Notes: a model not told the origin generated them from the letters alone. Positions 1-9,157 are shown, counted from the first letter of the stretch. The stretch: DNA of 54,158 nucleotides from an uncultured Chitinophagaceae bacterium (GCA_903870685.1 CAIQDX010000130.1:1-54158); one strand, 5' to 3'. Numbers and translations: made by a program.

Positions 1-534
1 GAGTAACACATCTTTCAAATATTCGTATCGATTTAGTGTTGGAATAATGATCGAAACAAATGGTTGTTGTTGAATCAATGTTGAATGAAAATTATTATAA
101 TCATTTCTTTCAATTACGTTTTGATACAAATTAAATTTTGAAACATTTTTTGAATTATTAAATCCTGAAATTTCTTTAATCGAATTTTTAAAAGTAAATA
201 ATCGAATCAGCAAAACGAATATTCCCCAACCCTTTCCCCAATACTTTATAATGAATCGGTATTCATCATTTAAAGTTGGTTTGGGCATTTCATTGATTTT
301 ATTAATCACTGAAACATCAGCCTGCAAAAGCATTCCACTGTACCATGCCCGATAAGCTATATCTGCATTCCGAGAAGATTCATTTTCAAAATCATCATCA
401 GTTTCAATTTTTAAACTTTCCGGTAAAGGCAATAATTCCGGATGAAAATAACAACAAGAAAATTTTTCTTTCCCCTTTGGGATCAAATTAAAATACCAAC
501 CGGGTTGAGTATATTTTATAAATGAGAATATCAA
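1..534 (-). CDS. GT2 family glycosyltransferase, N-terminal part (cut by window edge)
   Basis: An open minus-strand frame runs off the left edge. Close to that edge it encodes PFVSIIIPTLNRYEYLKDVL, the first beta strand and nucleotide-binding turn of a GT-A fold family 2 glycosyltransferase. About 155 residues precede this motif, so the protein has an N-terminal extension before the catalytic domain. The DxD motif and the rest lie outside the window. There is no ATG near the frame's beginning; a TTG at 532-534, 10 bases after the preceding stop, is the most economical start but is uncertain. It is the last visible gene of the polysaccharide cluster and presumably adds one sugar to the glycan. 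Confidence 0.7.
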   Translation of the reverse strand, partial: MIFSFIKYTQPGWYFNLIPKGKEKFSCCYFHPELLPLPESLKIETDDDFENESSRNADIAYRAWYSGMLLQADVSVINKINEMPKPTLNDEYRFIIKYWGKGWGIFVLLIRLFTFKNSIKEISGFNNSKNVSKFNLYQNVIERNDYNNFHSTLIQQQPFVSIIIPTLNRYEYLKDVLL

Positions 535-544
535 AAAAAATAAT

Positions 545-1717
545 TTAAAAAAGACTGCGATATTGTTTCTCGAAAGTTTCAGTTTGTCTTTCGAGTGTAT
601 AATTGTTTACAATTTTTTCCCTTGCTGCAACTCCGATTGTATTTCGTAAAGTAACATCATCAATTAATTGAATTAAATATTTTGCAAGCGCAACATGATC
701 GTATAATTCGGCAATAAACCCATCAATACCATGTTCAATAACTTCATCAACACCACCACAACGTGTTGTTACAACCGGCAGTTTCATGGCCATTGCTTCT
801 AACACAACATTTGGTATTCCTTCGTAAACACTAGTGAGTAAAAAAATGTCTGCTGTTTCATTCATGCTTTTTATTTCATCCCTGTTTCTTTTTCCTTCAA
901 AAAAAACATGTTTTTGCAATGAAAGATTGAATGTGTGAAATTGAAGTTCTTCCAACTGCTCGCCATCACCAACAATTGTCCAACGAAATTGATAACCTTT
1001 CTCAACTAAAATCTTTACTGCCAATAATCCGGTGAGATAATTTTTTTGAAAATTTAATCTGCCAACAGAAAATATTTTTACAACTGGTTGAGGTTGTTTT
1101 ATTTTATTACTGTTGAAAAAACTCGTATCAATAGCCGGAGTATTTACAAATATTTTTTGTTGATCAGAGCAATAAGGTTCAATAGATTTTGTCATGTCAA
1201 CAGATACACAATGAATAAGATCTACTTTTCGAAATAAGGATGTCAACAATTCTTTCCGTTTACTGTCGATTTGAAGCTTTACTTTTTCGGCGGTACCCCT
1301 GCAACTCACAACCTTCTTGCCTTTCAGCTCATCAATCACTGGCAAAAAAACAGTCCCTATTCCTGAAAATTCGAAATGAATTATGTCGTATTTAATTTTA
1401 TTGAAAAAATGAATGTAATAATTTTGAACATAGTTTTTACGAAATGATTTTGGGTCAAAACTTAAAGACTGAAAGAAAACTGAAGGTGATTCAAAAAAAC
1501 TTTTAGCCAATGAATTTACTGTTCCGGAAAGAGAAAGTTTATGTATTTGAATTCCGGAAGATTCTATTTCTTGTTTATAAAAATAATTGCCTTCCATATT
1601 TTTTTTATAACAAACAACATGAACTTTATGTCCTTTAGAAGCCAGTGCAAGTGCTTTGTTATAAATAAAAGTTTCACTGACACTTGGAAAAGTATTAACG
1701 ACTAAACAAATTCTCAC
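545..1717 (-). CDS. GT4 family glycosyltransferase
   Basis: This 390-residue protein has the two-domain GT-B layout of family 4 retaining glycosyltransferases. The N-terminus MRICLVVNTFPSVSETFI is the usual opening of polysaccharide GT4 enzymes. The C-terminal half has the sugar-nucleotide site: SVGRLNFQKN, then an E-x7-E motif in VYEGIPNVVLEAMA, followed by LPVVTTRCGG. There is no signal peptide, so it should act at the cytoplasmic face on a lipid-linked acceptor. It lies 85 bases downstream of another GT4 gene and just before the partial GT2 gene, in a single leftward gene run. Donor and linkage cannot be told from the sequence. Confidence 0.9.
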   Translation of the reverse strand: MRICLVVNTFPSVSETFIYNKALALASKGHKVHVVCYKKNMEGNYFYKQEIESSGIQIHKLSLSGTVNSLAKSFFESPSVFFQSLSFDPKSFRKNYVQNYYIHFFNKIKYDIIHFEFSGIGTVFLPVIDELKGKKVVSCRGTAEKVKLQIDSKRKELLTSLFRKVDLIHCVSVDMTKSIEPYCSDQQKIFVNTPAIDTSFFNSNKIKQPQPVVKIFSVGRLNFQKNYLTGLLAVKILVEKGYQFRWTIVGDGEQLEELQFHTFNLSLQKHVFFEGKRNRDEIKSMNETADIFLLTSVYEGIPNVVLEAMAMKLPVVTTRCGGVDEVIEHGIDGFIAELYDHVALAKYLIQLIDDVTLRNTIGVAAREKIVNNYTLERQTETFEKQYRSLF

Positions 1718-1802
1718 TGATAAATTTTTAGATGATGATAATTTAAAACTTTTAGAATAAAAGGTAAATCAGAATTGTAACATATTAAAAGCAATAAATT
1801 TT

Positions 1803-3059
1803 CTATTGTTGATTAGAAAATTTTTCTATCGCTTTTAAATAAGTATCGCGATATTTTTTTGTAACAATATCCCAGGTATAATTGCCTATTAATTTTTGAT
1901 AACCATTTAATCCCAATTGTACTCTCAAATCCTTGTCGGCAGCTAACTTTATGATTGCATCACTCAGCTCATTTACGCTTAATGGCTTTACCAACAACCC
2001 ATTCTTTTCATGATCAACTATACAACGAATGGCACCAATGTTGGTGCCAATAACAGGTTTTTTGCAAGCCCATGCTTCCAAAAAAACCATTCCAAAAGAT
2101 TCGCTGATGGATGGCAAAACCAACACATCAATTGCATGATATAAATTTATTTTTTGTTGCGTATCAAGATTAGTAACAAACTGAATTTTATGTTGTTCCT
2201 CTTTTGAAAATATTGCTACCACTTTTTTTAACTCTTCAAAATATAAACTTTCATATCCGGCAATTACCAATTTAACTTTTGAGTTTTTTTCTAAAACTAA
2301 CTGCGTTGCTTTTAAAAGAGTGTCAATACTTTTTGTTGATTCGATCCTACCCATATAAGCAACTAAAATTTCATCATCTTCAATATTCAAAAGCTCTCTA
2401 TAATATCTTGCATCACCATTTTCAAATATTCGTTCATTAACACCAGGCCCAATACTTACAATGTTATTTCCATCAATACCTAATTCAATTAATCTTTGCT
2501 TTTCAAAATCAGTATTGGATATATAATAATCGCATTTTTTTATTGCTGCCAGAATTTGTTTTGGAATTACTTCAACATTTTCATCTTCTTTAAAATGAAT
2601 AGCACCCTGAATTACAAAAGGTTTTGGGTTTTTTAGTTTGCTGCGAAATAAAGAATAGGAAATATATGAATAGGAAGAAATCGGAGAAGCAACAATAATA
2701 TCCGCATCTGTTTGTTTGATGGCTGCAATTAAAGACGGCGACCATGGCCCATAGATCAATTTAAAAAAAGTATAGGGCACATCAATATTTAAAAACATAA
2801 ATAACCTTGTCACCATTCTGAAAAATGGCAAATGAAATCTATAGAAATTAAATCGCTTTACATTAACTCCATTAATTATTTCGAATGAAGGAATAACTAA
2901 TTTGAATTGACGTTTTGTAGGCCCATACAAAGAATTAGTTGCAAATATTTCTACCGCATCGTCATAATCTTTTACACAATGCTCTGCAATATTTTGAAAA
3001 AGAATTTGCGTTCCGCCAATTGAAGGAAAATAATTATGAAGAACGTGAAGAATTTTCAT
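1803..3059 (-). CDS. GT4 family glycosyltransferase
   Basis: A 418-residue GT-B glycosyltransferase of family 4. The N-terminus MKILHVLHNYFPSIGGTQ carries the glycine-rich loop that contacts the acceptor or donor. The C-terminal Rossmann domain shows YMGRIESTKSIDTLLKA and the E-x7-E segment SESFGMVFLEAWACKKPVIG. It starts 8 bases after the stop of the upstream gene, so the two are probably co-translated. It most likely transfers one sugar during assembly of the exported polysaccharide. The specific donor is unknown, and it differs clearly in sequence from the neighbouring GT4 enzyme. Confidence 0.9.
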   Translation of the reverse strand: MKILHVLHNYFPSIGGTQILFQNIAEHCVKDYDDAVEIFATNSLYGPTKRQFKLVIPSFEIINGVNVKRFNFYRFHLPFFRMVTRLFMFLNIDVPYTFFKLIYGPWSPSLIAAIKQTDADIIVASPISSYSYISYSLFRSKLKNPKPFVIQGAIHFKEDENVEVIPKQILAAIKKCDYYISNTDFEKQRLIELGIDGNNIVSIGPGVNERIFENGDARYYRELLNIEDDEILVAYMGRIESTKSIDTLLKATQLVLEKNSKVKLVIAGYESLYFEELKKVVAIFSKEEQHKIQFVTNLDTQQKINLYHAIDVLVLPSISESFGMVFLEAWACKKPVIGTNIGAIRCIVDHEKNGLLVKPLSVNELSDAIIKLAADKDLRVQLGLNGYQKLIGNYTWDIVTKKYRDTYLKAIEKFSNQQ

Positions 3060-3067
3060 GCAATAAA

Positions 3068-4471
3068 TTATTTACTTAATTCATTTTCCAAGATTTTAAT
3101 TACTCTTTCAGTGCATTTGCCATCAGTATAAGTAATAATTTCTTTCAGAACATTCTCACAATCAGTGATAAATTTTTCCGGATGAATTAAAGCTTCATTA
3201 ATTAAATCGATCAATTTGTTTCTGTCATCAGCCATTGCAATACCGTTTGTATTTACAATTGGAACAAAATGTTCCTGATAATATAGATTGCGTATCGGGT
3301 GCTTACTGTTTGGATATTCTTCATCATAAGCGGGTGCAATTTGAGGTTTATTAAATGCACTTCCATCTACTGCCATGGTTGAACAAACATTGATATGAAG
3401 ATCTGTATAATACAGTGTAGAACAGAGTTTGGCGATTTCTGTATCTGTTACATTCGCATAAGATAATTTTGAAGCACCAGCCCAGGATGAATCAAAATAA
3501 ATATTTTTTGAATTGCCAATAATATTTTTCCATCTGTCAACTTTATCGATCGGATGACATCGAAATAAGACAATTGGATCTCCATTAATTCTTCCGTTAT
3601 CTAACGCATCATCAATATGTTTTAAAAATTGAGGCTCTTGTGGAAATAATAAATCAGGGCCGCCTGCATACAAAATAATTTTTCTATCGTTGTTTGGAAG
3701 CCCAACTAATTGAAGCCAATTTTCTTTTGGTAAAATATATTCCGGCATTTTATAAAAATCAAATTGCGGAGCACCTTCAATATAAACACTGTTATTATTC
3801 AGTTCAACAGCGTCTTTATAAATTCTTCTTATCTCGGCTGCATTGTGTTTATTCCAAACAATATAACAATCGTAATTAACCGGTAACCATCCCCGTTTCA
3901 CAATATTGTCGAAAGATAAAATGGACGTGATCATTTTTTTATTTCTTGCTTTTGCAGCACGTAAAAAGATATCTTCCTTATTATGAAATGGTGTTACTGT
4001 AAATACCGCATCAATATTCAGTTCATCAACCAATTGCAACATCGCATTGTAATTAGTATCTGTAATTAATAATCTTTTTTCTCTTCGATGAATTCTTTTT
4101 GCATATCCGGGAATCAAAAATTTTGCAGCATTGTAATATTCTCGAAGACGGTCAATAATTATTTTTTTTGTTGCCCTGAATTTTTCGAGATAACGATGTT
4201 CAAGATTTTTTTGCTTACTTTTTAATTTAAAATACCTAAACCAATAATCTATTTTTAATCTTGTTTCACGATACTGTTTTCCTTGCTGAGATGCAGGCAG
4301 GACGTGCACTTCGAAGCCTTTTGATTTTAATTCTTCGATCAAATCTTCCTGATTCCAAAAAATACAAACAACAGGTTCAGCGAATAAACGCAGCTTCTCT
4401 AATAATCCTGTGCGAACTAGATATCGAACCGAAAAACTAAAACTAATAGTTACCGCAACTCTTTTTTTCAA
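3068..4471 (-). CDS. Polysaccharide-cluster protein, possible GT-B fold, function unknown
   Basis: I do not recognise this 467-residue protein with certainty. It begins MKKRVAVTISFSFSVRYLVR and has a basic, possibly helical stretch at about residues 75-140. Its C-terminal half contains FRCHPIDK and later INVCSTMAVDGSAFNKPQIA. That last pattern (Ser/Thr-rich turn, Asp, then a Pro-Ile strand) resembles the ligand site of CDP-glycerol-type and other GT-B surface-carbohydrate enzymes. There is no signal peptide or obvious membrane helix. Placement between the ABC exporter and two glycosyltransferases supports a role in making or decorating the glycan. A palindromic repeat fills the gap before its start, so its translation initiation region lies next to a strong hairpin. 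Confidence 0.6.
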   Translation of the reverse strand: MKKRVAVTISFSFSVRYLVRTGLLEKLRLFAEPVVCIFWNQEDLIEELKSKGFEVHVLPASQQGKQYRETRLKIDYWFRYFKLKSKQKNLEHRYLEKFRATKKIIIDRLREYYNAAKFLIPGYAKRIHRREKRLLITDTNYNAMLQLVDELNIDAVFTVTPFHNKEDIFLRAAKARNKKMITSILSFDNIVKRGWLPVNYDCYIVWNKHNAAEIRRIYKDAVELNNNSVYIEGAPQFDFYKMPEYILPKENWLQLVGLPNNDRKIILYAGGPDLLFPQEPQFLKHIDDALDNGRINGDPIVLFRCHPIDKVDRWKNIIGNSKNIYFDSSWAGASKLSYANVTDTEIAKLCSTLYYTDLHINVCSTMAVDGSAFNKPQIAPAYDEEYPNSKHPIRNLYYQEHFVPIVNTNGIAMADDRNKLIDLINEALIHPEKFITDCENVLKEIITYTDGKCTERVIKILENELSK

Positions 4472-4486
4472 AGGATTTTATTTTTA

Positions 4487-4628
4487 TTTTTTTGTTGCCA
4501 ACTTTTGTACTGCTTTGAAGGTGTAGTTGCGTCGCACACTTGTACTTTTGGTTCAATATTGAAAAAAGCGTTGAAGAGTGCGACGCAACGATGATGCCAT
4601 GAAAAACTTTTGCAGGTAACAAAAAAAA
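4487..4628. repeat. Dispersed palindromic repeat, copy A (full length, core inverted)
   Basis: A full-length copy with T-tract/GTTGCCAAC at the left end and GCAGGTAAC/A-tract at the right end. The internal hairpin has arms at 4526-4541 (GTTGCGTCGCACACTT) and 4574-4589 with one mismatch. It fills the gap between the wzt stop codon and the start of the next gene, so it is probably transcribed within the polysaccharide mRNA. Relative to its outer arms (the one carrying GATGCCATGAAA marks orientation), the hairpin core is reversed compared with the other copies. Confidence 0.85.
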
Positions 4629-5906
4629 TTATTCGACATTCCAGGTATGATAAACTAAAATGCCATCGCGAACAAATTCAGTTATTTGTCCGGTACCATA
4701 AAAATCACCTTTCTCAACATCAATGATAATTATATCCTCAACAAAATCAGTAAGGTCCTGATGATATTTCATTAGCAAATCAATACTGTAACGACCCGAC
4801 ATAATAGGCAATTTTGGAATGTTACAAACAATCGAACCTTCCTGCTGCAACTGCATCACACCATGATGTGCACTTCGCGATAAAAGATTCATCACTTCGA
4901 ACTGCATATTTTTTTTGAAGATTAAATTAATAACAGGATTAACAGGTTTTTCGAGGCACTTGTACGAGATTTTTATATTTAATTCCATTCCACAATGCAA
5001 CACAGTGATGGGGTGCATGGCAGCATTTAAAAAATCTATTCCGGTAACAATAAATTTTCCGTTACCTCTTCTATTTTCAACATTTATTTTTCTGTCTTTC
5101 TCTTCAATTTGTTTTGCATTTTTCATATAATAGTCTACCACATCATCAGTATTTCCTTCAAATTCAATGGAACCATTTTTTAAAAGAATGGCTCGCGAAC
5201 ATAAATGTTTTACTGCAGCCATATCGTGCGATACAAATAAAACGGTGCGACCTTCCTTACTTGCAACTGATTGTACTTTACCCAAACATTTTTTCTGAAA
5301 CTCTGCATCACCAACTGCAAGAACTTCATCAATAATTAAAATATCAGGTTCTAAATGCGCAGCAACCGCAAAAGCCAAACGAACTTTCATTCCACTACTG
5401 TAACGCTTTACAGGCGTGTCAATAAATTGCTCGATACCGGAAAATTCAACGATCTCATCATAACGTTCATCAACTTCTTTTTTTGTTAAACCTAAAATGG
5501 TTCCGTTGAGATAAATATTTTCTTTGCCGGTAAGCTCAGGATTAAAGCCTGTACCCACTTCCAGCAAACTTGAAACTTTTCCATGAATTTCAATTCTTCC
5601 TTCAGTTGGTTCGGTAATGCGAGACAACATTTTTAATAAAGTACTTTTTCCTGCACCATTTTTACCAATGATGCCTAACACTTCTCCTTCTTTTACTTCG
5701 AAGGAAATATTTCGGTTACTCCAAAAAATGTCTTTATCATTTGAATCACTTTTAAATTTCCGAAGATTAGTTAATCTCTTGAAATTAGCGAACGGTGTTT
5801 TTAATGATTCTATAAAAGTACCTACCAATGTTTCGTTCTTTTGCTCACGCAAACCAATTCGGTAAGCTTTACCAAGATTTTCTACTTTAATAACTGTTTC
5901 GTTCAT
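4629..5906 (-). CDS. wzt: ABC transporter ATP-binding protein for polysaccharide export (Wzt type)
   Basis: The ATPase subunit of an ABC-2 polysaccharide exporter, 425 residues. The N-terminal ~250 residues form the nucleotide-binding domain: Walker A GKNGAGKST near residue 80, signature RYSSGMKVRLAFA, Walker B ILIIDEVLAVGD, and the switch histidine in LFVSHD. The extra ~170 residues match the position and size of the Wzt C-terminal beta-sandwich, which in O-antigen exporters recognises the finished glycan. It follows its permease by 9 bases. With the Wzm subunit it should flip the lipid-linked glycan across the inner membrane. The C-terminal domain suggests substrate selection by terminal sugar. 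Confidence 0.93.
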   Translation of the reverse strand: MNETVIKVENLGKAYRIGLREQKNETLVGTFIESLKTPFANFKRLTNLRKFKSDSNDKDIFWSNRNISFEVKEGEVLGIIGKNGAGKSTLLKMLSRITEPTEGRIEIHGKVSSLLEVGTGFNPELTGKENIYLNGTILGLTKKEVDERYDEIVEFSGIEQFIDTPVKRYSSGMKVRLAFAVAAHLEPDILIIDEVLAVGDAEFQKKCLGKVQSVASKEGRTVLFVSHDMAAVKHLCSRAILLKNGSIEFEGNTDDVVDYYMKNAKQIEEKDRKINVENRRGNGKFIVTGIDFLNAAMHPITVLHCGMELNIKISYKCLEKPVNPVINLIFKKNMQFEVMNLLSRSAHHGVMQLQQEGSIVCNIPKLPIMSGRYSIDLLMKYHQDLTDFVEDIIIIDVEKGDFYGTGQITEFVRDGILVYHTWNVE

Positions 5907-5915
5907 TGCAAAAGA

Positions 5916-6761
5916 TTAAGCTATATCGGCAAAATATTTTTCTGTTTTTTTGAAATACCAAAGTCCGGTGAAGAAAATAACAAATGCACTCGAATAACCA
6001 ATCAATAATAAATTAAACGGCATTTCTTTTCCAACCGAGAAACAACAACGCATTCCTTCTATTGCACCAACCATTGGATACAAAGCATAAATATGAAATG
6101 CTGTTGGACCTAGTTTATTTAACACTGTTGATGCTGGAAATGCAACCGGTGCCACATACATTAATAATGGAAGCATGAAGCTTAAAGCAAATTTAAAATC
6201 GCGATATTGTACTGATAACGCAGAAAACCAAAAACCTAATCCGGCTGATGTAACAATAGCAAGAATCAATGGCAGCAGTACATACAGCACATTGAAACCG
6301 GGTTGGTATTTATAATATATCATCATGCCGATTAAGATCAAAAACGAAATGGAGAAGTCAACCAATTTAGATAACACGGGAACTAACGGAAAAATAATTC
6401 TTGGAAAATATACTTTTGAAATAATAGAATTTGCAGTAATTAAACTGCTGCCTGATGCATTTAATGAATTAGAAAAATAGTTCCACGGAATAACTGCGAG
6501 ACAAGAAAAAATCGGATATGGCATATTATTCATATCAGGCTTAACACCAACCAAGCTTCCAAATATGACACTGAAGACTACAATTTGAAACAATGGATTT
6601 ATTACTGCCCATGCAAAACCCAACACAGTTTGTTTGTATAAAACCGTTACATCTCTTAATACCATGAAGTATAAAAGATCCTTGTATCTCCAAAATTCCT
6701 TAAAATCAAAAAACGTTTTTGATTTATTGGCTTCGATAATTGTTTTTGGTTTTTCGTGCAT
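5916..6761 (-). CDS. wzm: ABC-2 polysaccharide export permease (Wzm type)
   Basis: An inner-membrane permease of 281 residues with about six hydrophobic segments, preceded by a cytoplasmic N-terminus containing FWRYKDLLYFMVLRDVTVLYKQTVLG. That segment is the characteristic amphipathic entry motif of the polysaccharide ABC-2 permease family (KpsM/Wzm/TagG). The closing FTGLWYFKKTEKYFADIA is also typical. It starts 8 bases after neuC and is followed by the ATPase gene after 9 bases, forming a compact exporter pair. It should move undecaprenyl-linked glycan from the cytoplasm to the periplasm. Confidence 0.93.
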   Translation of the reverse strand: MHEKPKTIIEANKSKTFFDFKEFWRYKDLLYFMVLRDVTVLYKQTVLGFAWAVINPLFQIVVFSVIFGSLVGVKPDMNNMPYPIFSCLAVIPWNYFSNSLNASGSSLITANSIISKVYFPRIIFPLVPVLSKLVDFSISFLILIGMMIYYKYQPGFNVLYVLLPLILAIVTSAGLGFWFSALSVQYRDFKFALSFMLPLLMYVAPVAFPASTVLNKLGPTAFHIYALYPMVGAIEGMRCCFSVGKEMPFNLLLIGYSSAFVIFFTGLWYFKKTEKYFADIA

Positions 6762-6769
6762 GTTAATTT

Positions 6770-7891
6770 CTATCCGTCTTTAAATTGTTTTTGTTTGGCA
6801 ATTTGCCAAAATTTATTTTCAAGAATGATGTTTAAAAATTTTTCGTTGCTCTTACCATCACCAAATAATTTTTTGGGTTCAATTTCTATTTGTGATGCTT
6901 TTTTAATTCCGTTTAAAATTTCTTTTTCCGAATAATCAACATGAATAATATCAGGATTATTTGTTCGTCTATTTTGACGGCTGCCAACATTTACCGTTGG
7001 CAAACCATAATAAGGTGCTTCGCGAATGCCGGCACTTGAATTACCAACAATAAATTTTGAATGTTTCATCATCACCAAAAAATTTTCGAATCGAACTGAA
7101 GGAAATAGTTTAAAGCGATGATTATTTTCTAACCGTTTTAATTTCGATAAAATAAATTCGGATCCTTTATCATTGTTTGGATATATAACAATAAAATTTT
7201 GCTGCGAGTTTTCTAAAGTTTTTACAAACGATTCGGCATATTCTTCCATCGAATTTATTTCGGTTGTCACCGGATGAAACATAGCAATACCAAAATCTTC
7301 GAATGGCAATTCATATTTTTCTTTCACAAATTCCCATGAAGGAAGTTTACCCGATAACATTACATCCATATCGGGCGAACCAATCAAATAAATACTGCTT
7401 TCCAATTCGCCCATTTGTATCAGGCGTTTCATGGCATCTTCGTTTGCAACAAAATGTGTGTGACTTAATTTAGAAATCGCATGACGAATTAATTCATCCA
7501 CTGTTCCGCTTAATTCACCACCTTCAATATGCGCAACCAAAATATTGTTCAATGCGCCAACAGTCGCACCAGCTAGGGCTTCTACTCTATCGCCATGAAC
7601 CACAATTAAATCGGGTTGCATTTGATGAATATATTTTGCAAAACCATCAATGGTTTTTGCCAAAGTAATATCCATAAAACTTTCTTCATTGTGATTAATG
7701 AATTGATAAATATTATCGAAACCACATTTCTTAATTTCATTAACTGTCAATCCATACTTTTCATCCATGTGCATACCGGTAGCAAAAATGTGTACTTCAA
7801 ATTGTTCATTGCTTCTTGCGGCTTCAATCAATGGTTTTAGTTTACCAAAGTCGGCACGTGTTCCGGTTAAAAAAACTATTTTCTTTTTCAT
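6770..7891 (-). CDS. neuC: UDP-N-acetylglucosamine 2-epimerase, hydrolysing
   Basis: NeuC converts UDP-GlcNAc to ManNAc plus UDP, the first committed step to sialic acid; LegG homologues act on UDP-diacetylbacillosamine. The protein (about 373 residues) begins [21 protein letters not shown] and carries [48 protein letters not shown] and [12 protein letters not shown], all hallmark segments of the family. The start at 7891 is favoured over an in-frame ATG 15 bases upstream because GGAGG lies 7 bases before it and its ATG overlaps the neuB stop in ATGA. From memory it resembles Campylobacter jejuni NeuC of the sialic acid locus, but no alignment was run. Confidence 0.92.
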   Translation of the reverse strand: MKKKIVFLTGTRADFGKLKPLIEAARSNEQFEVHIFATGMHMDEKYGLTVNEIKKCGFDNIYQFINHNEESFMDITLAKTIDGFAKYIHQMQPDLIVVHGDRVEALAGATVGALNNILVAHIEGGELSGTVDELIRHAISKLSHTHFVANEDAMKRLIQMGELESSIYLIGSPDMDVMLSGKLPSWEFVKEKYELPFEDFGIAMFHPVTTEINSMEEYAESFVKTLENSQQNFIVIYPNNDKGSEFILSKLKRLENNHRFKLFPSVRFENFLVMMKHSKFIVGNSSAGIREAPYYGLPTVNVGSRQNRRTNNPDIIHVDYSEKEILNGIKKASQIEIEPKKLFGDGKSNEKFLNIILENKFWQIAKQKQFKDG

Positions 7892-8928
7892 ACAATATCC
7901 TCCCATAAAATTTGCACATCAACATCAATATTTTTTGATGCAGTTTTTCCTAAAACATTTTCAAATTCTTCTGCAAGAATTCCTCCTTTGCCCGGACGTT
8001 TCACCCAAATATTTTCTTTAGTAAATGTTTCTCCTTTTTTAATTGATTTGATAGAACAAATTGTTGCAAATGCAAAATCAATGGTCACTTGTTCTTCATC
8101 AGCCGGACCTTTTACACCACCACGTTGTTGATGCAAAATTTTTGATCCTTCAATTAATTCTTTACAAGCTTTTGGATCCATCGAACAAATAATATCCGGA
8201 CCGGGACGATTCATCGAATCAGTAAAATGCCTTTCTAAAATACTTGCGCCTAAAGCAACTGCACCGAGACAAGCATGATTGGTTAATGTATGATCGCTTA
8301 ATCCAACAACTGCATCCGCAAAATTATTTTGCAGTTCAACCATTGCGCTGAGTCGAACTAATTTATTTGGTGTTGGATATAAATTAGTGGTATGCAACAA
8401 TGCATAAAGCACATTATGTTTTTTAAAAATGGCAACAGCTTTTGCAACACTTTCAATCGTGTTCATGCCGGTGCTTAATATAATTGGTTTGCCAAAAGAT
8501 GCAATATGATTTAACAGCGGATAATTATTGCATTCGCCACTTCCGATTTTATATGCAGGCACATTCCATTTATGCAAACGATCGGCAGCAGCCCTGCTAA
8601 ACGGTGTTGAAATAAAAATCATTCCTTTGCTTTCAACATAATTTTTTAAAGCCAATTCATCTGCTTCATTCAACGAACAACGGCGCATGATTTCGTAAAT
8701 ACTTACATTGGCATTTCCCGGAATAGTATTTTTTGCAGCGCTGCTCATTTCATCTTCCACAATATGTGTTTGATGTTTTACTACTTCGGCACCTGCGCCG
8801 AAAGCCGCGTCCACCATAGCTTTCGCCGTTTCCAAACTTCCTTCGTGATTAATACCTATCTCCGCTATTATCAACGGTTCGTAATCGTAACCAATTTTTC
8901 TTCCGGCAATTTCAAAAAAGGGTTTCAA
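7888..8928 (-). CDS. neuB: N-acetylneuraminate (nonulosonic acid) synthase
   Basis: NeuB condenses ManNAc with phosphoenolpyruvate to give Neu5Ac; LegI homologues make legionaminic acid. The 346-residue protein has the TIM-barrel synthase domain ([67 protein letters not shown]) and a C-terminal SAF/antifreeze-like domain ([21 protein letters not shown]). It shares a 4-base ATGA overlap with neuC, so both are translated together. The sequence is close to what I recall of Campylobacter NeuB1, which favours Neu5Ac, but product identity is inferred. A palindromic repeat lies directly upstream. Confidence 0.93.
   Translation of the reverse strand: MKPFFEIAGRKIGYDYEPLIIAEIGINHEGSLETAKAMVDAAFGAGAEVVKHQTHIVEDEMSSAAKNTIPGNANVSIYEIMRRCSLNEADELALKNYVESKGMIFISTPFSRAAADRLHKWNVPAYKIGSGECNNYPLLNHIASFGKPIILSTGMNTIESVAKAVAIFKKHNVLYALLHTTNLYPTPNKLVRLSAMVELQNNFADAVVGLSDHTLTNHACLGAVALGASILERHFTDSMNRPGPDIICSMDPKACKELIEGSKILHQQRGGVKGPADEEQVTIDFAFATICSIKSIKKGETFTKENIWVKRPGKGGILAEEFENVLGKTASKNIDVDVQILWEDIV
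7899..7903 (-). promoter_or_regulatory. Ribosome binding site that fixes the neuC start
   Basis: On the minus strand GGAGG stands 7 bases before the neuC ATG, inside the last codons of neuB. A strong Shine-Dalgarno site is uncommon in this window, and its placement selects the ATG at 7891 over the upstream in-frame ATG at 7906, which overlaps the site itself. Confidence 0.7.
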
Positions 8929-8970
8929 TGTTTATTAGTTTATTGGTTGATTAGTTTGTTAGTTTATTTT
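8928..8970. repeat. Low-complexity TTAGTTT direct repeats upstream of neuB
   Basis: The bases just before neuB contain several imperfect copies of TTAGTTT(ATTGG/G) in a row. This is simple-sequence DNA between the neuB start and palindromic repeat copy B; it holds no gene. Confidence 0.6.
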
Positions 8971-9106
8971 GGTAACGGGCTTTTGTTTTTCATGGCATCG
9001 CCTGTTGCGTCGCACACTTGTACTTTCTGTTCAATATTGTTCAAAGCGTTGAAGTGTGCGACGCAACAAAAGTTTAATAGTAGTAATGCAGTTGGTAAAC
9101 AAAAAA
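8964..9106. repeat. Dispersed palindromic repeat, copy B (best-preserved hairpin)
   Basis: A full-length copy with a perfect 16-bp stem: GTTGCGTCGCACACTT at 9004-9019 pairs with its complement at 9052-9067. The loop contains TTCAATATTG. The left arm carries TTTCATGGCATC and the right arm AGTAATGCAGTTGGTAAAC followed by an A-tract. It lies between the SDR gene and neuB within the leftward polysaccharide gene run, so the hairpin would form in the shared mRNA. Confidence 0.88.
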
Positions 9107-9107
9107 C

Positions 9108-9157
9108 TCGCACATTTTTTCATCTGCATATTTGCACATCATCTCATCTGCACATTT
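9108..9157. repeat. Short direct repeats of the ATTTGCACATC type
   Basis: Between repeat copy B and the SDR stop codon there are overlapping copies of CATCTGCA(T/C)ATTT and GCACATC. The array touches the TAA stop of the SDR gene. It looks like simple-sequence expansion and encodes nothing visible. Confidence 0.5.

Noticed and set aside
1-545. Frameshift joining the partial GT2 frame to the upstream GT4 gene
   Set aside because: The GT4 protein ends at a normal length, and the GT2 frame opens after its own in-frame stop, so two separate genes are simpler.
7891-7906. Upstream ATG giving a 5-residue longer NeuC
   Set aside because: It overlaps the GGAGG site used by the downstream ATG, which also shows the ATGA overlap with neuB.
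4487-9106. Insertion sequence flanking the exporter and neu genes (copies A and B as ends of a composite transposon)
   Set aside because: No transposase lies between or near the copies, and the same element recurs at unrelated housekeeping loci.
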